From contig JALIZF010001576.1 of NCBI GenBank assembly GCA_029948255.1, forward strand, positions 279,501-343,500: a DNA stretch of 64,000 bases, written 5' to 3'. Source of the stretch: Telmatactis stephensoni (Eukaryota > Cnidaria > Anthozoa > Actiniaria > Isophelliidae). Positions 44,586 to 54,440 of the stretch are shown piece after piece (within the stretch, counting starts at the first letter, position 1; every line of letters starts with the position of its first letter). The translations under genes were made by a program, and so were the position numbers. The notes beneath the pieces were generated by a model, which saw only the letters and a list, made by a program, of their open reading frames with translations, searched no databases and was not told the origin of the DNA.

Positions 44586-45694
44586 TTACGAGCCTGCTAT
44601 CATATATTATATTAAATATATAGAAGAGAGTTTGTGACATTGTGCATGTAGTAAGTTAGTAAAGCTGTTTGACTAACAATAAAATTAAGCAATTATTATT
44701 ATCAATATTATATACAGCATATTATATATTAAGCTTATATATATTTTTATCAATAAGGATTTATGAACACATAAAACTTTATCTCGCTCATCTTTACAGT
44801 TTTATATATTTTTATAAATTAAATATAATAATATTATAATACACAGTACAAGTATGACAACATTGTTATGAACAAAGAGCATTTAATTTTTAATCTGTTG
44901 GATGTCTAGTAAGTTATCAGAACAAAGTAAAAAATACAACACTCCCCTGTAAAATAAAGTCTTTGGACTTTCTCTATTTCGGTTTAGCTACATGAAAAAA
45001 TAAATAAAAAAAATTAAAAAATTGGTCACATTAAGAAGTTATTAATTTAATCAATATAAAAATCGACAAAATCTGTACCTGCTTGTTCCCCTTTCCTTTT
45101 ACTTTCCTCGTCTAGTTCTTCAACTCGAGCAATTTTAGCAACATACTCCAACTCACATTCATGTAGGGACTCCTTTATTTCTCGAACCTCTCTCTTGTGC
45201 TTTTGTGCAATCAGTTATCTGCTTCGAGGAAATTAACAGTCCAAAACTCTGATGGATGGTTTCTTTCTTGGTCACATTTCCCTCGATGCTTGTCAACCTT
45301 CGAACACTTTTTGCTTTTACTGCACAATTTCACAGTTTCACTGTAGAAATAGTACATACAGCGTGATGAAATGTAGCCTGAGAAGAACGTCCGGCGCGAA
45401 GCCGTCCAATATGGCGGAAGAATGATGTTCGATGGGGTCACAAAAGCATGATTTAAACTCGTTCGCCTTACCTAGAACAATCCATTTTTTCGTGTTCAGG
45501 AGCTTCCATACAGTCAAAAGAACATTCTGTGTTTGGGATGGTATACTTTTTTAGCAATCTCGTGAGATTATTTCTGAAAATTATCTCAAAATCCACTGAA
45601 AAACTAAAAAACTTGAATTTCTTACATCTTTGAGGGCTAGAATGGGGTATGTCCCAAATCCAAAAGTTTACTCTGTGGGTGAGGGAACTTCTAG

Positions 45695-48600
45695 AGGTGT
45701 CTATAAAACGAAGACCGAAGACCGAAGACCCAAAAACGAAGGAGTTCACCGAATCACCGAGTCAAATCCGAGTCCGAGTCAAATCCGAGTCCGAGTCAGA
45801 AGGCCGAGTCAAGATGAAAATACCAAAAAATTGACCTTTAATAGCAGGCATACATTGCTAATATATCAACTCATGTTTGTCAAAAGTTTTAAGAAAGAAT
45901 CAAGTAAACAACGACAAACTTCGACGCCACCATTTTGTGGTTACCACAGAAAGCCCAACACTGAAAACAACTGTTTGCTTGGTGAGGAAAGGATGACAAG
46001 ACGGCTAGCCTGCTCCCTGAAGCATTTAAAATGTGTCAAAGAAAGGAGCGAAACCAGCATCCTTAAGATGATTTAGAGTTTCTGTATCAATCAATCAATC
46101 AATTAATCCGACATTGCAAGCTTGAAACTTGCCGACCTAAACACGGCATTCATCATAATTCGTGCCAGTTTTATCAGTACGAACGTGTATAAACCAGGTC
46201 TAAATTGTTGGATCTGTTCCACAAAATATTCGCTCCACAGCCTATTGCTTTTCAGGCAGGCAATGTGAAATATTACATTGTAGCTGGGATTTCAGTTGTT
46301 CATTTTAGCTGGGAGTTTTTCAGTCTGGTGTTCAGTTCTCATCGATAATACTACTGAATTGGATTATGATGTAAAACATTAAATAAATAGAATGTAAAAC
46401 TTTCCTTCAGCTTATCAGATAAACATGATGTAAGTCTTCAAATCATAAATGTTTTTGTTTTTGTTTTTTTGTTTTTTATCTTGACTCGGTCTTCTGACTC
46501 GGACTCGGCTTTGACTCGGACTCGGATTTGACTCGGAAAATGGATTTACTCAAAAACGAAGACCCCCCAAAAATCAACTGCAAAACATTTGAAAATCGCC
46601 CCAAACAGTTATATTGACCAAAGAACATTAGGACTTGAATATCAGTTAATTTGACAAGGGTCTTCGTTTTAGAGAAAACCCTATCTAAACTATAAAACAA
46701 AGACCCCCTCAAAATCAGCTCCAAATCGCCTAAAAATGGCTCAAAATACTTTGCTTGACCGAACAACGACAACAAGCGATAGGATTTGAACTTATCGATT
46801 GATTTGGTAAGGGTCTTCGTTTTAGAGAAAACCCTACCTAAACTATAAAACGAAGACCCCCCTCAAAATCAGCTCTAAATTGCCTAAAAATGGCTCAAAA
46901 TACTTTGCTTGATCGAACAACGACAACACTGGCAAGCGATAGGATTTGAACTTATCGATCACTTTAAGGTGATTCCTCTGTAATAGATCCTACCGATAGA
47001 AATCGCTTAAAATTTGATATTTTGTAGGTTTTGAGTTACTTATCTCGTAACTAACAAAAAAAGAGGGGGTCACGGTACTTGTTTAGGAAACATTTGGCTT
47101 GATAGACAAGGGTATTTTAGCGATTTCGCGCAAACGTTCGATGTTTTCCAACTAATTCGTTGATGTTTCTATCTGGTCTCAGAAAAAGACTCCAAAACTC
47201 AGAGTTAGCAGTATTTTAGTAGAAACAGGTAAAATAGTAAAATATCTCGCAAGAAAGCTTATTTTAACTTCGATAACGCATTTCATTGGAACATTTTTTG
47301 CATCATTTAGAGAGCAACATACCCCCGAAATGTTCGATTTTTGGCATTCTAGGGCTCAAATATACACAAAAAAGCGTCAAATTTTCCATGTTCCTATCGA
47401 TAGATTTTCTTAATTTTCAAATATGTTGTGTAAATCATTGCGTGAATTAATGCAAGTTTTGAAATAAGAAATGGGGGTCACGGTGCTCGTTTGCGAGATA
47501 TTTTGTAAAACATCATCATAATAGGGCTAAAAACGGCACTTTTTCGAGAAGGGAATGGGGCGAGTTTCGCAAAACTTGCTTTTTATCGCACCAAAGATTA
47601 GAAAAATTTCCAAAATCGAGTTTTGTATCCTTTTTTATTATACCTTGAAAGAAAATGCTCGTAAATTCGCGATTTATGCTTTTTGAACCATGCGCAGTAG
47701 GCGTGCGCGGTGCAAAACAGAGGAATTACCTTAAATTAACCTCCTCGACCCGCATGCATTTGTCTTTTCTCTCGCTCGTTTTTGGGGAGTGGTTTTTTTT
47801 TGGGGGGGGGGGAGAGGGGGGGACGGGCTCTTGCTTTCTAAGACGACAGGAAACGTAAGGATCATTTTAAAAGAGAGTTAGTAATATATATTTATTATTA
47901 TAGATAGATATTTTATCGGCGTAACAGAAATAGACATCGAGATGTCATTACATATTTCACTTCAAATATTGATGTACATGTCTAAGAACCGCAATTATAA
48001 CCAAGTAGTATAACAACTATAATCAAATTAGAATGATTAAATGATCATGAACATTAAAATCGGTGGTGTTATGCACCAAGACAGCATAAATATGAGAGGG
48101 AAACTTGTGAATGGGGCGCGCGCCGTGATGATTCCCATCTGCAAGGGCTATTTTTAGTAACAGGGTGCAGTTTAATTTTCGTGTTACCCTGCTCCCGTGC
48201 GTCATAATTTGACATTTCCGGACCCAGAGAACCGTTTAGTACAGATTTGAGTTTTCAAAAACAGCATTAAAATCAAAGTTATGTTAGTTCTGCTCTTGTA
48301 CATATTATCTACCATCAAAAGTGTGTACTTTCTGATTACAAAGGAACGATTTTGATGAGAAAAAAGGCAAAAACGTCAAAGATTTTGTGTTTTTGAAATA
48401 AATTTTAGCGCAAATGCGCGCGCTACTGACCCATCACACGTCATCGAGCGCGCACTTAGGTTTATTCAAAATTTTCGCTCATTTAGATGAGAAAAACTCG
48501 TTTGCTTTTATAATTTTTTGGTGTATGTTACTAATTGGACATTAGATGGCATTTCCGTGAAATCTAGAATAAATTTGGTATCGATTGTGTAATTTTATGA

Positions 48601-49058
48601 AGCTCAAATCGCAATATTCCACTCGTTAAATTTTTCGACGCATGGGAGTTGTTCGGTCAAGCAAAGTATTGATTTTGAGCCATTTTTAGGCAATTTAGAG
48701 CTGATTTTGAGGGGGGTCTTCGTTTTATAGTTTAGGTAGGGTTTTCTCTAAAACGAAGACCCTTACCAAATCAATCGATAAGTTCAAATCCTATCGCTTG
48801 TTGTCGAGTTCGGTCAAGCAAAGTATTTTGAGCCATTTTTAGGCGATTTGGAGCTGATTTTGAGGGGGTCTTTGTTTTATAGTTTAGATAGGGTTTTCTC
48901 TAAAACGAAGACACTTGTCAAATTAACTGATATTCAAGTCCTTAATGTTCTTTGGTCAATACAACTGTTTGGGGCGATTTTCAAATGTTTTGCAGTTGAT
49001 TTTTGGGGGGTCTTCGTTTTTGGGTCTTCGGTCTTCGGTCTTCGTTTTATAGACACCC
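45695..49058. mobile_element. 3.4-kb foldback element with a 10-bp target duplication (MULE-like)
   Basis: GAACTTCTAG flanks both sides (45685-45694 and 49059-49068). The ends are inverted: GGTGTCTATAAAACGAAGAC and GTCTTCGTTTTATAGACACC, continuing through GACCGAAGACC repeats. Subterminal blocks (TCGTTTTAGAGAAAACCCTA, 46,660-46,860) recur inverted at 48,715-48,905. GAGTC-rich tandem units (CCGAGTCAAATCCGAGTC) lie at 45,760-45,815 and inverted at 46,485-46,540. It splits exon 1 of the SAP gene. No transposase was found; the 9-11 bp duplication size is typical of Mutator-like elements. Confidence 0.75.
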
Positions 49059-49384
49059 GAACTTCTAGCGTCTTTACTGTTTCAAGATTTTCAGCATGGG
49101 AGGCCTGTAAATCGAGTTTTTCCAAAATAGCGACCATCTTTATCGACATATTGTCGTTTCCCCTTTTAACGGGAAGCAATTTGGGTCTCAAAAAATCATT
49201 CTTAAGATGTGTTTCTGGTCATAAGACAACAGATCAATTAAGTTCACAAGTAAAGAGGACTCCTGCGTCTTCTTCAAAACTGTGTAACACAATCTGACCT
49301 CAACGCGTCCTTCGAAACAGGCATGAGGTCACGTGATGACACTTAGGCAAACGGGAGGAAATACCATAGCAACCGACCATCGTG

Positions 49385-50450
49385 AAATCACAACATAATA
49401 GGAACATAAAAACATGACTTAATCGTTATGTCGCTAGTGTGAACCAGGCCTTAGTCATTAGACACTTATCGCGGTAGCGTGACATTTCAAAACCTTTGAT
49501 CTATCGGAAAAACGAATTCAGTATCGAATCCCATAGCACGAAACTCGTGCGCTGATTGGCTATCAAGTCCATCGAGGAGGGAGAATCAGCGTGGAATTGC
49601 CCACTTACACAGGCAGCCCGCGACTGTTTTGATTCCTTTTCCTTCAGTCATAATCGGTGTTTGAAAAATAATATTTTTTTGTAGTTTAATATGAAATGAA
49701 AATACAAGCCAATGAAAAAGATTCAACGGCTATCAAGAGAAAGGAAAATAATTTTCCAAAGATATCGGACGGTAAAACATGGAGGGAGAATTCAGCGTGG
49801 AATTGCATACTTACACAGGTAGCCCGCGATTGCTGTGTTTCTTCTTTTTGATTTTTGCGAAACTTAATTTAAAATAGTTCAAAAACAAACTTCAATAGCT
49901 GCCAACAAGCAAAGAAAAAGACGCAATAACTAATAGCAAGAGGACATTTTTACGCCTACTACATAATATGAAAAGCGAGCGTTTGAAGAATAGATTATAT
50001 ACATATCCGGATGCAGTCATAGATGTTTTTGAAAACAAAACAACAGAAATACACAGTCCAAATTTGTTTGAGCGATTTATTTTCAGCTGAAGTTGTCAGA
50101 ACGAATTATCCAAAAAACACCGGTAAAAAGGCATTCAAAACATAACCAAAAAAAAGAAAAAAACCAGAGAGAATAGAAAACTATTATCATATCTGAATAG
50201 CAAGCTTTTGATAGTTAGGAGAACAAAATTTTCGACTTTACTTTTTCTCGCAGTGTCAATGAAATGCTCCATGCAGACCATTTTTCCCGACAAACTTGTA
50301 AGTGTTGTTTTGCAATTCATGAGATCGACATACCTCCACGACAATGTACTGTTTACATATGGGAGGGGAGGGGGAAGGAGGGGACTGGGGAGGAAAAACA
50401 TCAGAGGTCTCGGGACCACAAAACATACTGTTTCTCTCCGTTCCACTAAA
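49385..50450. other. 5' flank of CmcI copy 2, right part; no recognised gene
   Basis: Continues the shared unit (similar to 26,830-28,370) after the 7.9-kb TIR element. GGAGGGAGAATTCAGCGTGG-type strings occur twice (49,570 and 49,790), pointing to a local duplication. Ends with the CATACTGTTTCTCTCCGTTC sequence also present at 28,340. Confidence 0.5.
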
Positions 50451-50674
50451 CTAGTAATAGTTCTCACTAAATCTGCCCCCGCTTGAATATCTGTGATGAA
50501 CTTCTAAAAGGAATGTTCTGTTGTGAGTTTCCATAAGGTGAGAAAAAAATGTTGAATAAATGAAATTATAAGAATTTGTTACAGTCTTTAACATAGTCTT
50601 GTGGTAGTGTAGAAAAAAAGATGAATAAATGACTTATATCGTATATCAACTTTTATTTTTTCAAATAATTTATT

Positions 50675-50824
50675 AGAGTGATTTTCATTGGACTGTGAAA
50701 TAGTTCCTAAGCTAATAGACAATAATAGACTGCACAAATTGTTTTCTTTTGTTGTGATACAACTATTAGACACTATTAACACCGACTATTAATAACTGTT
50801 TCACAGTCTGATGAAAACCACTCT
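50675..50824. mobile_element. AGAGTG-family MITE, copy 2
   Basis: AGAGTGATTTTCATTGGACT and AGTCTGATGAAAACCACTCT termini, then GTGAAAT/TTTCAC, internal TTGTTTTCTTTTGTT. Confidence 0.75.
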
Positions 50825-50833
50825 AGCAACATA

Positions 50834-50950
50834 GGGGCCCATCCACATGAGGTAGGGTCCCCCTAGGTAGTAGGGCTATCTCTTTTGTTTTGTATCCCCC
50901 AGGGATAGCCCTACTACCTAGGGGGACCCTACCTCATGTGAATGGGCCCT
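50834..50950. mobile_element. Near-perfect 117-bp palindrome with TA borders
   Basis: GGGGCCCATCCACATGAGGT, AGGGTCCCCCTAGGTAGTAG and GGCTATC on the left are mirrored on the right with about one mismatch, around a loop of some 25 bp. TA stands at both borders, fitting a Tc1/mariner-type MITE. Confidence 0.75.
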
Positions 50951-51087
50951 AAGTATTGATAGTACTCTATGAAAGGAATTAGAAGATAACTACAGTAATC
51001 ATTGCGTATTGTAACAATAATGTAACACAATGTAACAGTAATGTAACACAATAACTAAACTGATAACGTGTCACTAATGTATACAAT

Positions 51088-51231
51088 AGAGTGAGTGCAC
51101 TTAACCCGTGAAATAGTTAGTAGACTACTAGTTACTAGTAGATCTTATTTCCATTGTTTTCTTTTGTGCCTATTGAACTATTACACACTAACATTCAGTT
51201 AGTGTTTCACGGATTAAGTGCGCTCACTCTA
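51088..51231. mobile_element. AGAGTG-family MITE, copy 3
   Basis: AGAGTGAGTGCACTTAACCC and GGATTAAGTGCGCTCACTCT termini, TA on both sides, internal TTGTTTTCTTTTGTG. Confidence 0.75.
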
Positions 51232-51323
51232 TGAATACAGTGTTTAGTTTGAGTCAATTCAATGTGATATATATCATAGAGTGATTTTCCGTCATCTGTG
51301 AAAAGAAAATGACTAGTTTGTAG

Positions 51324-51464
51324 TAGAGTGGTTTTCATAAACTCGTGAAATAAAACTTAACTTATTAAACACTACTAAACTCTAAAGCTTTTGTTTTCTA
51401 TTGTTTGAATTTGATTATTACACAATAGCTAAAATTTGTTTCACGGGTTTATGAAAATCACTCT
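51324..51464. mobile_element. AGAGTG-family MITE, copy 4
   Basis: AGAGTGGTTTTCATAAACTC and GGGTTTATGAAAATCACTCT termini, internal TTTTGTTTTCTATTG, bordered by TAG/CTA. Confidence 0.75.
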
Positions 51465-52260
51465 AGTAATTTTGTGTTAACTTCATTTATCTGTGTTGAG
51501 ATTTCAAACTGTGCATTTGCGTTATTACTGGTAACATGTTGCTTGTCAGTTACATGAGCAAAGACCATATCAGAAAACATAGGAATATCACTATTCAGTC
51601 CTTCAACAGAAATTATATCTTGAGGTGGTGGTATGCTGCTAACACTGTCATTTAATGTGCATTGTGAGATGTCAATAAGTTCATAAATGGCAAAAAACCA
51701 GCCATTTCTGTAAACATTTCGCAACGACTCAACACAGTGAATTACTTAATAATGCAGAAACCTACAAATAAAAGAAATGTTATAAAAGTTAGACATGTGA
51801 ATCAACTTTGGTCTTATAACTTTTTACTGGTATCGAGCTGTTCAGCTTGCTTATGTTATGACATGTAATGTCAGAGGTTGCAGTAAGCACAAAGAGACTA
51901 TTAAATGTGGGACTAAGATCAACATAAATGAAACCAGGTTTTTGATCTGTTTTACACACTGTGGTTTGCTGAAGCTTTGGTGGATCGAGTCTGTCGATCC
52001 CCTTAGGTTGATGATTTGTGTCTAACAAATCAAGCTATGTAATAAGAAATCACTAAATAATAAGAAAATAACGTTCACAAAATGTTCGTTATAGTCTGTT
52101 AGTGGTTTCTGGTAACTAAAACTTTACAAAAAACTAAGATTGATTCTATTTAACTGAAAATGCTTACCTTGCCTCTTTTCCCTGGATACTGAAACCTCGT
52201 GCGAAGCGAAAAGGACAATTATTCCCGAAAGCCTTTGCCATCTTCGAGTTTCTTAGAGTA
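51465..52260 (-). pseudogene. Unrecognised minus-strand gene fragments inside the 2.0-kb insertion
   Basis: A possible first exon runs from ATG at about 52,233 (MAKAFGNNCPFRFARG) to a GTAAGC donor near 52,168. Two further open blocks follow: 52,028-51,789 (HQPKGIDRLDPPKLQQTTVC) and 51,724-51,458 (RNGWFFAIYELIDISQCTLN), the last truncated by a MITE. The phases do not join cleanly, so the gene model is uncertain. No family was recognised. Candidate gene capture by the carrier element. Confidence 0.3.
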
Positions 52261-52494
52261 ATCCTTCATGTATGGTATTCATTAATGTCTTGTTATATAT
52301 TTTACTTCAATGAGACATAAAAATTATGAGACATGGTTTTGCTATCCCAATATCCAGTTGCGCGCCTAGCTGATAAATCGAGATTTTTTCTACCAATTCA
52401 AACAAAATGTCAAACCACTCTCCTTTATACGTGCGGGGACTGGTAATATGCCTCCTCGGGTTTTGGCCTCTGGGCCAAAACCCTGCGGGGGCAA

Positions 52495-53564
52495 TAAGTG
52501 TTAAATATGCAATGCCAGGCGTCAGATGACACAGCAGACTGGTACATAGTTCAAATACTTGATAACGTCTTACTGGTCGAAGCGTGAAGGCAGTAAATTC
52601 GATAACGAAGTTTGATATTAGTCTTACTTGTAATTTATGATGTCAAACAGTGCTGTCAGAGTGCTGATGTCTCTATTTTCTGTGCGAGAGGACGCGGTGG
52701 CTAATCAAGCAGAGAGCCATTCCACAAGGAAAAATTTAACGCTCCCATCATCTATTAACTATATTCCCATTAACGAGGCTCAAAGATTTTCTAGAGTTCA
52801 AAAAGTGCGTCATCACGGTGCCTCTCAAAGAAACAACCAACAATGCATGCTTGAAATAGACGAGAACAATGAGCAGGGGGCAAAAGATCATGAAGCAGCG
52901 CGTCAGAACTGTCCACCAAAACAACACCATAACATGTATCAAAAAGACCTGCCACGTTGGCGATACAATACAGTTTGAATCAGATGTTATTACGGATTCG
53001 AATTCAGAGGAAGAAGAAAATGTGCGGAACTATCTGGAACATGTAGAATATCTTAAAATAAAGAAATTGAAACGAATGGATGAAAGGAAAGAAAAAGCCG
53101 AATCTCGAATGACATACGAAGACTATGATTGGCAAGACATGTTTAAGAACGGGGGCATTGAAGAAGAAATCAGAAAATGAAAAAGATGAGAAGCTCCATT
53201 CAAGTAATTTCTGCTTGGCTGGGGAAGTGAAAGTGGAAGATGAAACAGACGAATATGAGGTTAATTGGAAGATGATGGACAAAAGAGCGAGATCAGCGGT
53301 ACTGAAGACAATGATAAGAACTCTGTTGTGCTGCAAGAAATTGGTTACTCCACTGATGAAGAGCCTGCAGATGATACAGATGCCAAAAACAGAAGGGAAT
53401 TTTAAAAGACAGAACATCTTTAACACGAGCTGGGAGACCTGTGACAACTTACCGATCAAGGCATTTTTAGAGTCTTAATCTGACATGCAGGAATTATATG
53501 TCACAAGATACCATACTGTTTGTCTGCTTCCCCCTTGTTCAGAACTTTGACAAACTGAATAATT
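52495..53564 (+). pseudogene. Degenerate copy B of the duplicated gene-like segment
   Basis: Paralogue of 28,380-29,791 with an internal deletion of about 230 bp (joined near 53,022, GAAGAAGAAAATGTGCGGAA). Strings LEHVEYLKIKKLKRMDERKE, YEDYDWQDMFKNG and VEDETDEYEVNW are readable in shifting frames. Its right end shows the empty LINE site. It lies immediately left of CmcI copy 3, as copy A does for copy 2. Confidence 0.5.
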
Positions 53565-54440
53565 TTTCAGTATTCTATTTTATTACTACATGCACCTTTA
53601 GTTTAGTTTACATTCCATACATTCTCTGTAAAATTTAGACTTTCCAAAACCTCATTGCTCAAAAACTATTTCATGTATCAAGTTCATTTTTTCAAGGTAT
53701 AAATTAAGCTAATTTTATAGTGCACTTTAGAAATAATGCAGTGTCGATTTGTCATTAGCTTGGTTAAATAGCCAGGCCAAATTTCAATATTGTAAACAAA
53801 GATCTGCCTATTGTTATGGGGGGGGGGGGGGGGTCATCTTATTTTATACTTGAAAAATAAGGGTGGGCCATGCAAATTCTGCAAAAATATGAGGGTGGGC
53901 CACGTAACGTGAAAACTAGTCTTCCTAAAATGATGTCCCCCCCCCCCCCCCCCCCGTACTTTATGACCAGTCCCTAAGAGTAATTCTTTCAAAAGGCTTT
54001 GTGGATTGAAGTGAGCTTAAAAATGACCTTTCTGACAGCTTGGTATATTGATAGAAAACTGGTATACGGGTGTCACAATGCTTATGGACGTAATTAACTC
54101 AGTAACTGAAGAATACCAAACTGATATTTTATTTTAATTTATTTATTTATTATTACAGTTATTAAACAAAAATGATTAAATATGTTTGATAAATCCATTC
54201 CAGTTACACGATCCATTGTACCTACAACGTAAAAGTACTTCAATAGTATATATCGAAAATGGAAAGAGGCCGGGCAGGTTATAGCTCTCCTGCATGAGCT
54301 TGGTCCTCGGTCCCATTCAATAAGTATTCCAGTAGTAATATGGGGTAAGTGGGTGGTGGTGGTGGGTGGAGCATGGGAGATGGTGGTGGTAGTGGTATTA
54401 GTAGTGGTTGTAGTAGAGAATTCATTGGGCTTTTTTAAGA

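Larger units (their letters stand above)
43852..49149 (-). pseudogene. Zinc-binding / coiled-coil / C2H2 / SAP-domain gene of the TIR element (interrupted)
   Basis: Exon 1: 49149-49059, continuing at 45694-45672 after a 3.4-kb insertion (starts MSIKMVAILEKLDLQ). Exon 2: 45340-45079, with a Cys/His-rich start (LCSKSKKCSKVDKHRGKC) and then a charged coiled coil (KREVREIKESLHECELEYVA). Exon 3: 44129-43852, with a C2H2-like finger (CETCSERFPDTHLLEEHINK, then TH) and a C-terminal SAP-like motif (MTVHQLKHELRLRGLSITGN). Junctions are GT-AG; the phases fit only if exon 2 has lost one base near 45,211, where a TGA now lies. The domain set suggests a DNA-binding role. The gene is broken twice here (insertion and indel). 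Confidence 0.65.
41503..49384. mobile_element. 7.9-kb TIR element with 33-bp ends, AAA target duplication, two convergent genes
   Basis: It starts CACGATGGCTGGTTGCTATG and ends CATAGCAACCGACCATCGTG; the similarity continues through CCTCCCG (about 33 bp). Copies 1 and 3 have the uninterrupted site (CATCACAAAATCACAAC), so AAA appears duplicated. It lies within a MITE that all three units share. It encodes a 229-residue ORF near the left end (plus strand) and a spliced Zn-finger/SAP gene from near the right end (minus strand). A 3.4-kb element is inserted inside; without it the element is about 4.5 kb. CAC ends and a 3-bp duplication hint at the CMC group, but no transposase was recognised. Confidence 0.82.
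50451..52494 (-). mobile_element. 2.0-kb insertion without target duplication, Helitron-like candidate
   Basis: The matching site in copy 1 (CCACTAAATAAGTGTTAAAT near 28,365) is empty. The insertion leaves no target duplication and sits between A and T on the minus strand. Read on the minus strand it ends CTATTACTAG, that is CTAG followed by T, like a Helitron 3' end. It begins TTGCCCCCGCAGGG with a hairpin GGGTTTTGGCC/GGCCAAAACCC, and GCGGGGGC recurs about 30 bp before the 3' end. The 5' TC is missing and no Rep/helicase was seen, so it is non-autonomous at best. It contains three MITEs, a palindrome and gene fragments. Confidence 0.5.
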
